Assembly (NCBI GenBank): GCA_963663845.2
Contig: OY760650.2
Span: forward strand, 2,480,001-2,544,000
DNA: 64,000 nucleotides
Reading direction: 5' to 3'
DNA from: Versatilivorator sp963663845
GTDB taxonomy: Bacteria > Acidobacteriota > Terriglobia > Versatilivoradales > Versatilivoraceae
The translations under genes and the position numbers were made by a program. Positions 41,270-49,433 of this stretch are shown here, one piece after another. Below the pieces are notes generated by a model that worked only from the letters and a program-made list of their open reading frames with translations, did no database searches and had not been told where the DNA came from. Every line of letters begins with the position of its first letter. Within the stretch, counting starts at the first letter, position 1.

Positions 41270-43843
41270 TCAGGCTTCCCGGGCCGGCCGCACCCGCCCG
41301 GCCCGAAAGGCGGGATAGATGCCCGAGAGGGCCGTGGCCAGCAGGATGAGCAGCGACGACTGCAGCAGGAAGCCCGCGGGCAGATGAAACTGGATGGTCC
41401 AGCCGAAGCTCTGGACGTTGATGACGAAGACCAGGATCAGGGAGAGCAAAATCCCCGCCACCACTCCCAGGCCCTGGCTCACCGCGCCCAACAGGGCCGC
41501 CTCCATGACCACCATCTTCCGGATCTGCCGCTGCTCCGCTCCGGTCCAGCGCAGCAGGGCCAACTCCGGCTTGCGGTCCAGGATCAGGGTGATCAGGGTG
41601 GTCGCCACCCCCAGGATGGCCACGGCCACGGCGATGATCTCCAGAGCATAGGTGATGGTGAAGGTATTGTCGAAAATTCTCAGGACTTCCGTTTTCAGAG
41701 AAGCGTTGGTATGCACGAACAGACGAGTTTGGGGCGGGAGTCCCGCGATCATTTGCGACCGCACCCGTTCCGGGTCGAGTCCCTCCTTCAGATAGACCGC
41801 CAGGCTGCGGGGAGGCCGATCTCCGTAGTACTTGCGGAAGGTGCGCCGGTCCAGCACCACGAGTCCCTGATCGCTGGAGTAGTCGTAGTAGACGGCGGCG
41901 ACCCGAAAGGCCCGTCGCCCCTGATCCGTGTTGAGCACCAACCGGTCTCCGACCGCCTTTCCGTGCCTGAGCGCAAAACTTTCCGAAACGACCGCCGCGT
42001 CCTCTCCAATGGCCGCTCTCACGGCCGACCGCCCCTGGCGGGGGGCCTTGAAGAGCAGCCCGGACCGGTCCAGGTGCACCTCGAAGTCGCCTGATCCCAG
42101 CAAGACCCTGCGGCCCTGGTATTCGATGGTGTCACTGGTGAAGGGGTCGACGGCGGCCACCTGAGGGTTTGCGGATATCAGCCGCACCACTTCGGGAGAG
42201 AGGGTCGACTCCGAATAGATGTTGGAACGGGTGGCCGGGGCCACGAAGAGATCGGCTCTCAGCGTCTGCTGGACCCAGTACTGGACTGTTTCCCGGAAGC
42301 TGCCGATCATGACGGCGATGGCTGTGAGCATGGCAAGACTCACCGCCAGAGCCGCCACCGAGATCGATATGCGGGGAATGGATCCGCTGAGATTGGCGTT
42401 GGCCAACAGGGCCTCCACCCCCGTCCACCGCCTGGTGAGCCGGGAGCCCGCCCGCCCCAGGACATGCAGCACCGCCGGAACCAGGAAGGCCACCGCAAAC
42501 ACGGTGGCCAGGCAGGCCGCGTAGCCGAAGAGGGGAACGCCGTCCACCGAATCCAGGCAGGCGAATCCGACGGCCAGGGCGGACAGGATCGGGGGAAGCC
42601 AGCGTTGCCTCCAGCTCAAGCGGAAACGGCTCTCGAGCCGGTCGGCGCCGCGGACCGCTTCGGTCGGAGCCACCCGTGAAGCCTCCAGCGCAGGGACCAG
42701 CGCCGCCAGCAGGGCCAGGGGGATGCCCACCCCGAATGCCAGGACCAGGTGTTCCAGACCGAGCGGCGCCGGTTCGGCGGCCGATCGGATGTAGAGCCGG
42801 TCCAGTGTGGAACCTGTCAATTTGAGGGCGCCGCGGGCCATCCAGCCTCCCAGCAGCACGCCCAGAGCGCACCCCAGGGCCGCCAGCAGGCCGGCTTCGG
42901 CCAGGAACAGCCCCGCCACCTGGCGCCGGGAGCCGCCGACCGCACGCAGGATCCCCACTTCCCGGCGCCGGGTGATGACCGAGAGCGACACGGTGTTGTA
43001 GATGAGAAACAGGCCGACCAGCAGGGCGATGTGGGAAAGGGCGGTCAGGTTGAAGTGAAAGGCCTCCAGCATCTTTTCCACCTGGCGCCCGCGGCGGGAG
43101 GGACGCTGGACGGTCAATCCCTCGGGCAGCCTGGCGGCGATGGCGGCTTCGGCCTGGCCCACTCCGATGCCCGGCTTCAGGTGCAGGTCGATGCGGTCGA
43201 TCCGGCCCAGACGACCGAAGAGCCACTGGGCGGCCGCGATGTCCATCAAGGCGAAGGTGCCGTTCAGGGCCCGGGCCGGACCCCGGTCCAGAAGCAGACC
43301 GCGCACCGTCAGCACTTCCCGCCGGTCCCCGACGTCCAGATTCAGGTTGGAGCCCGGGTCCAGGCCCTGCCGCCGGGCCAACTTCTGCGTCAGCACAATG
43401 GAGCGGGGGTCGCTGAGCAATTGCAGAAACTCTCGCGGTCCGGGATCTTGGTGCTGATTGTCAAACTGCACCAGCCGGTATTCCCGAAAGGTGTCATCCC
43501 TGAGAATGTCGACCCCCAGAACTCTGAGCCACTCCCTGTCCCCGGAGGGGAACGCACCCCTGACCTCTCCTTCAATGACGGGACTGATCTGCCCGAACTG
43601 CTCCAGCCAATCCAGTTCCAGCAGCCGCTCTTCCCTCAGGCCCCGACCTGATCCGACAATCTCCAGCGAGGTCTTGCCGGCCACCGTTTCCAGGGCGGTC
43701 TCGAAGCTCCGGACAGAGCTCTCATTGGCCATCCGAACCGCCAGCACCACGGCGATGCCCAGGGCGACGCCCAACACGGTCGCCAAGGCGCGCAGCTTTT
43801 CCTCCCGGAGTCGGCGCAGGATGAATGTTCGGAAGAGGGGCAT
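41270..43843 (-). CDS. FtsX-family ABC transporter permease (AttFG-like, large two-repeat form)
   Basis: About 857 residues from the ATG at 43843 (MPLFRTFILRRLREEKLRAL, a typical start). An in-frame ATG at 43888 overlaps the ATPase stop and could be used instead. One N-terminal helix, a large periplasmic domain, then two FtsX/MacB-type core regions: FLIYNTVSLSVITRRREVGI with neighbouring helices, and a C-terminal ILGVATTLITLILDRKPELA followed by three helices. The duplicated permease core is seen in lipoprotein- or lipid-export systems. It lies between the ATPase and the AttH-like protein, so the three likely form one envelope transport system. Confidence 0.9.
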   Translation of the reverse strand: MPLFRTFILRRLREEKLRALATVLGVALGIAVVLAVRMANESSVRSFETALETVAGKTSLEIVGSGRGLREERLLELDWLEQFGQISPVIEGEVRGAFPSGDREWLRVLGVDILRDDTFREYRLVQFDNQHQDPGPREFLQLLSDPRSIVLTQKLARRQGLDPGSNLNLDVGDRREVLTVRGLLLDRGPARALNGTFALMDIAAAQWLFGRLGRIDRIDLHLKPGIGVGQAEAAIAARLPEGLTVQRPSRRGRQVEKMLEAFHFNLTALSHIALLVGLFLIYNTVSLSVITRRREVGILRAVGGSRRQVAGLFLAEAGLLAALGCALGVLLGGWMARGALKLTGSTLDRLYIRSAAEPAPLGLEHLVLAFGVGIPLALLAALVPALEASRVAPTEAVRGADRLESRFRLSWRQRWLPPILSALAVGFACLDSVDGVPLFGYAACLATVFAVAFLVPAVLHVLGRAGSRLTRRWTGVEALLANANLSGSIPRISISVAALAVSLAMLTAIAVMIGSFRETVQYWVQQTLRADLFVAPATRSNIYSESTLSPEVVRLISANPQVAAVDPFTSDTIEYQGRRVLLGSGDFEVHLDRSGLLFKAPRQGRSAVRAAIGEDAAVVSESFALRHGKAVGDRLVLNTDQGRRAFRVAAVYYDYSSDQGLVVLDRRTFRKYYGDRPPRSLAVYLKEGLDPERVRSQMIAGLPPQTRLFVHTNASLKTEVLRIFDNTFTITYALEIIAVAVAILGVATTLITLILDRKPELALLRWTGAEQRQIRKMVVMEAALLGAVSQGLGVVAGILLSLILVFVINVQSFGWTIQFHLPAGFLLQSSLLILLATALSGIYPAFRAGRVRPAREA

Positions 43844-43884
43844 TAGTGTCCTGTCTTGGAAGAGCGGCGGGGCGGGCAGGGGGC

Positions 43885-44598
43885 TCATCCCTTTCCATCG
43901 TTCGGGTCGGGACCGGAAATGGGTTGCGGAGACTCAATCCTGCCGTCCACCATGTGCAGCACTCGCCGGCCGGCAGCCGCCATCTCGGCAGAGTGGGTGG
44001 CCAGCAGCACCGTGACTCCCAGGGACCGGTTCAGCTCCTGCAGGAGCTGCAGCACCTCGGCGCCGTTGGCGGAATCCAGGTTCCCGGTGGGCTCGTCCGC
44101 CAGAAGCAGCAGGGGGTCGTGGCATACCGCCCTGGCGATGCCGACCCGCTGCATCTCTCCTCCCGAGAGCTGTTGGGGATAGTGGCCCAGGCGATGGCGC
44201 AGGCCCAGGCGCTCGAGCAGGCCCACGGCCTTTTGCCTGGCGACCTCAGGAGACACTCCGTCCAGCATGAGGGGCAGGGCCGTGTTCTCCACGGCGGTGA
44301 GGGTGGGCAGCAGATTGAAGGACTGAAAGACGAAGCCGATCCGGCGGCGGCGGATTCGGGTGAGCCGGCCCTCGTCCAGGCTTGCGAGATCGGTGCCGTC
44401 CAGCCATAGGCGCCCCCGGGTGGGAAAATCCATGCCGCCGCAAAGATGCAGCAAGGTCGACTTGCCGCACCCGGACGGTCCCGTCAAGGCGACGAACTCT
44501 CCCTTTTCCAGGGACAGGTTCACTTCCCTCACGGCAACCACGGGAGCCTCTCCCAGGGTGTAGGTCTTCCCGACTCCCTCGGCGCTGAGTACCGGCAC
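43885..44598 (-). CDS. ABC transporter ATP-binding protein (LolD/MacB type)
   Basis: A 237-residue ATPase of the MacB/LolD class. It carries Walker A GPSGCGKST (40-48), the family-typical GFVFQSFNLLPTLTAVEN, signature LSGGEMQRVGIARA, Walker B LLLADEPTG and the switch histidine region VLLATHSAEMA. It powers the FtsX permease encoded next. Only 28 bases separate its start from that of the divergent MFS gene, so the promoters must lie partly within coding sequence. Confidence 0.92.
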   Translation of the reverse strand: MPVLSAEGVGKTYTLGEAPVVAVREVNLSLEKGEFVALTGPSGCGKSTLLHLCGGMDFPTRGRLWLDGTDLASLDEGRLTRIRRRRIGFVFQSFNLLPTLTAVENTALPLMLDGVSPEVARQKAVGLLERLGLRHRLGHYPQQLSGGEMQRVGIARAVCHDPLLLLADEPTGNLDSANGAEVLQLLQELNRSLGVTVLLATHSAEMAAAGRRVLHMVDGRIESPQPISGPDPNDGKG

Positions 44599-44626
44599 AC
44601 CGTCCTCCCCGTTTACAAACGGGGCT

Positions 44627-45820
44627 ATGATAGTGCAAATGTCACGGATGCTTCGACGCGAACTGAAATTCTACTGGATCGCCCTGTCGGCGGACTTCGC
44701 CTACATGTTGTTCGTCTTCACGGTGACCCGCCTGATGGCCGAGAACCAGGCCGGCCTGATGGCCCTGGGAATGCTGGGGGCGGTCTCCTCTCTTGGCTTC
44801 GGCCTGGGGGCTCCGATCGGAGGCTGGGCTTCCGACGTCTGGGGCGGGCGCCGCGTCGTGGCCGCCGGCGCCGCCGCCCAGGCATTGGTCCTGCTGGCAT
44901 GCATCCAGTGGCATTCCGACCATCAATGGTTCTACCTGTATGCGCCGATTGGAGGCGCCTCGGTCGGGGTGATGCTTCCCCCGGTCATCGCCTGGTTGAC
45001 CCGGGGAGGACTGGAGCAGCTTGGCCCCAGGCTGCAGGGCCGGCGGCTCTTTCGGTTCTGCCTCTCCTGGAACCTGGGAATGATTGCGGGGCAGGCTGCA
45101 GGGGGCTGGCTCTTTCCGTCCGGTCCCACCCTGCCCCTGCTGGTGGGGCTGGCGCTGATGCTGGGGGTGCTGGTTCGGACCGGTTTCCCAATCGCTGCTC
45201 CCACTCCCGCCGCCCCGCCACCCTCCGAGGCGGAGGCGGCCGTGGTCCCCGAGTCCGCCCGCACCTTCGTCTACCTGGGCTGGCTGGCCAACGTGGCCAG
45301 CGCCATGGGGGTGAGCGTCATCATCCACCTCTTTCCTCACCTGGCCACCGAGCTGGAGATCAGCGCTCCCATCCACGGCCTGATGGTGGCCACCAACCGG
45401 TCGGTGGTCATCGTTACCTATTCGCTGATGTTCTGGCTGACCTTCTGGCGTTACCGTTTTTCCTCCGCCCTGCTGGCGCAACTGTGCGCTCTGGCCGGAC
45501 TGACGCTGCTCACCTACAGTCGAACCGTCTCGTTCCTGACCCTGGGGCTGGTCCTGTTTGCGTTGCTGTCGGGCTACAACTACTTTTCCAGCATCTTCTA
45601 CAGCACCACCACCTTCGACCGGAAGCGGCAGGGGCTGGTCAGCGGAATGCACGAAGCCAGCCTGGCGGTGGGCTTCGCCGCGGGCTCGATGGGCGGGGGC
45701 CTGGTGAGCCTGTGGCTGGGGTCGCGGGCGCCTTACCAGACGGTTGCCGTGGTAGTGCTGGTGACGACAGCCATCCAGTCCTGGGTGCACTGGAAGGGGA
45801 GGAGGGGCCACACATCCTGA
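44627..45820 (+). CDS. Major facilitator superfamily transporter
   Basis: A 397-residue inner-membrane protein with about twelve hydrophobic segments in two halves, separated by a Pro/Ala/Glu-rich cytoplasmic loop (IAAPTPAAPPPSEAEAAVVP). The first half has GAPIGGWASDVWGGRRVV, matching the G-x3-D-x2-G-R-R/K loop between helices 2 and 3 of MFS carriers. The substrate cannot be told. The start at 44627 is uncertain, as an in-frame ATG follows at 44639. It is divergent from the AttH/FtsX/ATPase operon and is followed by repeats and the group II intron. Confidence 0.82.
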   Translation: MIVQMSRMLRRELKFYWIALSADFAYMLFVFTVTRLMAENQAGLMALGMLGAVSSLGFGLGAPIGGWASDVWGGRRVVAAGAAAQALVLLACIQWHSDHQWFYLYAPIGGASVGVMLPPVIAWLTRGGLEQLGPRLQGRRLFRFCLSWNLGMIAGQAAGGWLFPSGPTLPLLVGLALMLGVLVRTGFPIAAPTPAAPPPSEAEAAVVPESARTFVYLGWLANVASAMGVSVIIHLFPHLATELEISAPIHGLMVATNRSVVIVTYSLMFWLTFWRYRFSSALLAQLCALAGLTLLTYSRTVSFLTLGLVLFALLSGYNYFSSIFYSTTTFDRKRQGLVSGMHEASLAVGFAAGSMGGGLVSLWLGSRAPYQTVAVVVLVTTAIQSWVHWKGRRGHTS

Positions 45821-45836
45821 CAAGCACCACCCCCGC

Positions 45837-45919
45837 CCTGCCGTGCGGATCATACGAGAGTGAAACACCCAATCGTCAATAAAGACGAACCACGAATAAA
45901 CACGAATAGACACGAATAC
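45837..45919. repeat. Composite of repeat families F (copy 2) and E (copy 2, one arm)
   Basis: CCCTGCCGTGCGGATCATACG and GAGAGTGAAACA (45837-45867) match 10153-10181. They are followed by CCCAATCGTCAATAA and GACGAACCACGAATAAACAC (to 45919), which match the family E arm and flank at 39821-39935. The tight packing of three repeat families (F, E and then C) next to the intron suggests a preferred landing site for such elements. Confidence 0.6.
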
Positions 45920-46348
45920 CCATGGACCTGCTTGGCTGCGACGCCGACATGGGATGAAGGCCCACCCGGGAGCGCGGGCGTCTCGCCCGCGAGCGCCAGG
46001 CTAACTGGTGAAGCGTAGCCGGTGAAAGTCCGGCGGGAAGGAAAGGTTAACCACCACTTCCGCCCCGAGTCATGGGCCTACAACCGCGAGGGTGTGGGTC
46101 AAGCGTTGACAGGGGTGCGTGTGGGCAGGGCTATTGAGCACCGAAAACACGCTCATCCGGGGTGCCGAGGCCATGCGGGCAGCCGAAGGCAAGATCCGCT
46201 CCACCGCCAAGGTGAGGGGGAGAGGAGCCCCGCGGTGTCTTAGAACCCAGGCACGCACGTAAGCGCTTCACCGGGACCTGGGAGGTCTTCATGCTGTTCC
46301 GTCAGTCGTGGCGGGACCGCAAAGGGAAGGAGAGATCCGAGACCGGAG

Positions 46349-47824
46349 ATGCACGGCATGAAGAAGTCAGATGAGGCCATAGTAGTGGAGAAGCCGGCGA
46401 ACAAAGGGGAGAGATTCCCGGCGGAGTCGGTGGAGCGAAGGGCCTTACCCGAAGGGAAGCCGGAAAGCCAAAGCACGCGCCGGACGCAGAGACGGGGGAG
46501 CGTGTCCCAGGCGGCGGACCGGATACGGGAGTTCATCGAACGGGAACCGAAGAGTCGGTTGACGGCGCTGCTGCACCACATCACGGTGGAGGCGTTGAGG
46601 AAAGCCTACGGGGAGTTGAAGAGGTGGGCGGCCCCCGGCGTGGACGGCATGACGTGGAAAGAGTACGCGGTTGGGTTGGAAGATCGATTGGTCGACCTGC
46701 ATGACCGGGTACAGCGGGGAGCGTACCGGGCGACGCCATCGCGGCGGGTGAAGATACCCAAGGCGGATGGCGGGACACGACCGCTTGGCGTGGCGGCGCT
46801 GGAGGACAAGATCGTCCAGAAGGCCGTGGCGGACAACCTGCTGACGCCGATATATGAGGCGGAGTTCCTGGGGTTCAGTTACGGGTTTCGACCTGGCCGA
46901 GGGGGGCACGATGCGCTGGACGCCCTGGCGGTCGGGATCGGGCGGCGGAAGATCAGGTGGATCATCGACGCGGACATACGCGGATTCTTCGACAACGTGT
47001 CGCGGGACTGGATGCTGCGGTTTCTGAGGCACCGCATCGGGGATGAGCGGGTGATACGGTTGATTGCCAAGTGGTTGAACGCCGGCGTCATGGAGGATGG
47101 AGAGTGGAGGGACGACCTGAAGGGGACGCCGCAAGGGGCGGTGATATCGCCGATCCTGGCGAACGTCTACCTGCATTACGGTTTGGACCTCTGGTTCCAG
47201 AGGCAATGGCGGACCCGCGAGGCCGAAGGCGAGACCCTGATGGTGCGGTACGCCGACGACTTCGTGGTGGGATTTCAGTACCGGCGGGATGCGGAGCGAT
47301 TCCTCAACGACCTGAAGGAGCGAATCGGACGGTTCGAGTTGGAGATGCACCCGGAGAAGACCCGACTCATCGAGTTCGGACGGTATGCGGCAGAGAACCG
47401 ACGAAGGAGGGGGGAGGGGAGACCGGAAACGTTCGACTTCCTGGGCTTCACGCACTATTGCAGGAAGGACCGGAAGGGACGCTACGGGCTGGGGCGCAAA
47501 CCGATAGCGAAACGGATGAGGCGCACCCTGAAGCGAGTGAAGGAGGAGCTGAGCAGGCGGATGCATGAAGGCATCGGGAAGACCGGCAAATGGCTGGGGC
47601 GAGTGTTGAACGGATGGCTGAACTACTTTGCTGTCCCGACCAGCCTGCGCTATCTGAGACGCTTTGCGAGCCACGTCCTGAGATTGTGGATGCGAGCAAT
47701 CAATCGACGATCCCAGAAGGGCGGATATAGCTGGGAGGCGATGAACCGACTGGCGGCGACCTACTGGCCGAGACTGGGAATCCGGCATCCATGGCCGGAC
47801 CGACGAATGCTCGTCAACACCTGA
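46349..47824 (+). CDS. ltrA: Group II intron reverse transcriptase/maturase
   Basis: A 491-residue protein. Reverse transcriptase blocks are present in order: APGVDGMTW (95-103), KADGGTRPLGVAALEDKIVQ (138-157), FGFRPGR-like YGFRPGRGGHDAL (178-190), WIIDADIRGFFDNV (204-217), GTPQGAVISPILANVYLH (259-276), active-site YADD (301-304), and TRLIEFGRYA with TFDFLGFTHY. The maturase (X) domain covers about 395-450 (GKTGKWLGRVLNGWLNYFAVP). The protein ends soon after with no Cys-rich HNH endonuclease, so integration would depend on single-stranded or replicating DNA. All catalytic residues look intact. Confidence 0.95.
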   Translation: MHGMKKSDEAIVVEKPANKGERFPAESVERRALPEGKPESQSTRRTQRRGSVSQAADRIREFIEREPKSRLTALLHHITVEALRKAYGELKRWAAPGVDGMTWKEYAVGLEDRLVDLHDRVQRGAYRATPSRRVKIPKADGGTRPLGVAALEDKIVQKAVADNLLTPIYEAEFLGFSYGFRPGRGGHDALDALAVGIGRRKIRWIIDADIRGFFDNVSRDWMLRFLRHRIGDERVIRLIAKWLNAGVMEDGEWRDDLKGTPQGAVISPILANVYLHYGLDLWFQRQWRTREAEGETLMVRYADDFVVGFQYRRDAERFLNDLKERIGRFELEMHPEKTRLIEFGRYAAENRRRRGEGRPETFDFLGFTHYCRKDRKGRYGLGRKPIAKRMRRTLKRVKEELSRRMHEGIGKTGKWLGRVLNGWLNYFAVPTSLRYLRRFASHVLRLWMRAINRRSQKGGYSWEAMNRLAATYWPRLGIRHPWPDRRMLVNT

Positions 47825-47829
47825 GGGAG

Positions 47830-47902
47830 GAGCCGGATGCGCTAGCTGCGCACGTCCGGATCTGTGCGGGGGGTCCCCAGCAATGCGGATTCCTACCGCG
47901 AT
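47830..47902 (+). ncRNA. Group II intron domains V and VI
   Basis: Domain V is 47830-47863, starting GAGCCGGATGCGC with loop TAGC and returning TGCGCACGTCCGGATC. The catalytic triad AGC (47831-47833) is present, but the base opposite its G appears to be A where U is usual. Domain VI (47864-47902) ends CCTACCGCGAT, with the A of CTACC as the likely branch point, eight bases from the 3' end. Confidence 0.8.
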
Positions 47903-48095
47903 ACAACACTGGCACAGCCTCACCCATCTCTTCCACCCGGCTCGACCGGCAACGGCGCCAAGGCTCTGCTTCAGCCGAGCCCAAGCGGTTCCCGCCGGCA
48001 GGGTAGCCGGGCGCCGAATCGCAGGGAGATTGAGCGGCACGCAACGGGAGTGCATGCGGGCGAGACGCCCGCGTTCCCGGGTGGGCGCCTCTCCC

Positions 48096-48135
48096 GTGTG
48101 TCTTCGTGGATAACTCTTTTTTTCGTTTGTTTCAG
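48096..48135. repeat. Dispersed repeat family G, copy 2
   Basis: This matches 10500-10541 with few changes (TTTTTCGTTTGTTTCAG shared at its end). It abuts the right end of the family C element and lies about 55 bases upstream of an antitoxin gene. Confidence 0.55.
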
Positions 48136-48190
48136 ACAGACGTCATTTTCGCCTTGAATATCGTAGCAACTAGCTACTACCTTGTGGCGT

Positions 48191-48484
48191 ATGAGATCCG
48201 TCGGAATCAAGATGCTGAACAACCGGCTGAGCGAGTACGTGCGGCTGGCAGCTTCGGGAGAAACGGTTCTGGTGACAGACCGGGACCGGGTCGTGGCGGA
48301 GATCGGTCCTCCGAAGTCAACCAGGAGCGCGGTTCTTGCCGACGCGCTGCTGGCCGAGGCGGCACGCACGGGCTGGTTGACGCCACCCCTGCTGCCGGCT
48401 GTCGGGGAGCCTCGGACACCGGGACCGGTGGCGCCGCTGGGCGACCTTGTCTCCGAACTGGAGAGTGATCGAAGCGAACGGTGA
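48191..48484 (+). CDS. Phd/YefM-like antitoxin, toxin missing
   Basis: A 97-residue protein starting MRSVGIKMLNNRLSEYVRLAASGETVLVTDRDRVVAEI, the Phd/YefM N-terminal fold that contacts both operator DNA and toxin. The C-terminal region is extended and Pro-rich. Its TGA overlaps a GTG that opens VIYA, the usual first residues of a PIN toxin, but similarity ends at once and the frame stops after about 40 codons within the end of an oppositely oriented gene. The toxin therefore seems to have been lost. Confidence 0.75.
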   Translation: MRSVGIKMLNNRLSEYVRLAASGETVLVTDRDRVVAEIGPPKSTRSAVLADALLAEAARTGWLTPPLLPAVGEPRTPGPVAPLGDLVSELESDRSER

Positions 48485-48522
48485 TCTACGCAGTCATTTT
48501 GATGAGCATTCTTGTCGGATCT

Positions 48523-49431
48523 CTAGTTCTCAATCGTGATCTTGACGTCCGTTTCAAATCTCCGGTAGCCGTCGAATCGGATGGTGTGTCTTGTATGCAG
48601 TAGGAGTCCTCTTTTTTCCGACAGCCAACGCCAACCATCGATCCAGACTTGCGCTTCCTTGGGAAGCCAGTGGACGGTGTCCGCGATTTTGGCAGGAGCA
48701 TACTCGATCGACATGTCAAAGCGGTTTACCGGAAAGCCTCGGGGGATGTCCACAGCCCTTTTCTCGAGTCGGACGACCTGGTAGCTGACCGGGTCGATCC
48801 AGCACTTGCCTCGGTAAGCCGTGATGATGGTCTGATCGTTGTAGGTAATGGAACGCTTCGATGTCTCCCGGGGGACCTCGAAGGCAATACAAAGTGTCCG
48901 GACCTTGTTGATTTTCTTGGTGCCTTCTTGCCGGAACACGGCTTTGGAGTTGGGTTCAAACAACCCTCGAAGGGCCGAGAGGAACTCGCCGGTTGAATGT
49001 TCTCCGGCGAGTCTTTCGATGGTTTCCCCCTTGGCCGGCCGCTGGTTGATGGACACGATTTCGTAGTGCTCCTTCTTGTCATAGAAGGAAAGTGCTGCAA
49101 CGAAGCTGTCGATTTTCCGCCACACGACATGCCGGTTCACTGGGGATTGAGTACGGATGTACCGCTGTGTCGTCTGTCGGCAGATGAAGTTGGGTAACTG
49201 TTCGGTGTAGGTCAAAGCCTTTGCGCGAACTCGTTCAAGAATCTCTGGCCAGCCTTGCCCCGAAGGGTTCTCCTTGATCGGTCCCTGTGGGCTGGCAGTG
49301 GCTGGTAGTCCGAGGCCCGGGTCGTCCGACCAGCACACGGCGAGCCAGACCAGAAGCCCGAGATGCAGACCGATTCTCAGCCATACTGCAAGCACTCTGA
49401 AATGAACGGTGCCGCCACGACACCTATGCAT
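48523..49431 (-). CDS. Secreted protein of an acidobacterial family of unknown function
   Basis: A 302-residue protein with an N-terminal hydrophobic segment (about 13-33) that should export or anchor it. The motif YTEQLPNFICRQTTQRY (about 74-90) is, in my experience of such genomes, frequent in acidobacterial proteins with no known role. The rest is beta-rich (NRHVVWRKIDSFVAALSFYD, YRGKCWIDPVSYQVVRLE, YAPAKIADTVHWLPKEAQVW), resembling outer-membrane lipoprotein-like folds. Its start lies three bases from the stop of the VWFA protein gene; they are likely co-transcribed. Confidence 0.75.
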   Translation of the reverse strand: MHRCRGGTVHFRVLAVWLRIGLHLGLLVWLAVCWSDDPGLGLPATASPQGPIKENPSGQGWPEILERVRAKALTYTEQLPNFICRQTTQRYIRTQSPVNRHVVWRKIDSFVAALSFYDKKEHYEIVSINQRPAKGETIERLAGEHSTGEFLSALRGLFEPNSKAVFRQEGTKKINKVRTLCIAFEVPRETSKRSITYNDQTIITAYRGKCWIDPVSYQVVRLEKRAVDIPRGFPVNRFDMSIEYAPAKIADTVHWLPKEAQVWIDGWRWLSEKRGLLLHTRHTIRFDGYRRFETDVKITIEN

Positions 49432-49433
49432 AC

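Larger units (their letters stand above)
45991..47902 (+). mobile_element. Group II intron (retroelement), 1912 bp
   Basis: The boundaries come from comparing the split family C repeat with its intact copy. The intron begins GAGCGCCAGG (canonical bacterial introns begin GUGYG) and ends CTACCGCGAT, a normal AY end. The 5' part (45991-46348) has the GGTGAAAGTCC element typical of domain I. Domain IV holds the reverse transcriptase ORF, and domains V and VI follow it. It sits directly after a short hairpin (GCGGGCGTCTCGCCCGC), and the protein has no HNH endonuclease; both features are known for class C introns, which target terminator-like hairpins. Class assignment is inference. Confidence 0.9.
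45966..48080 (+). repeat. Palindromic element family C, copy split by the group II intron
   Basis: The left arm (45966-45990) and remainder (47903-48080) match the intact copy at 28109-28311 read on its minus strand. Together they total 203 bases, the same length as the intact copy. In that copy the arm runs directly into ACAACACTGG; here the intron separates the two. The upstream flank GAAGGCCC is also shared with the intact copy. Confidence 0.85.
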
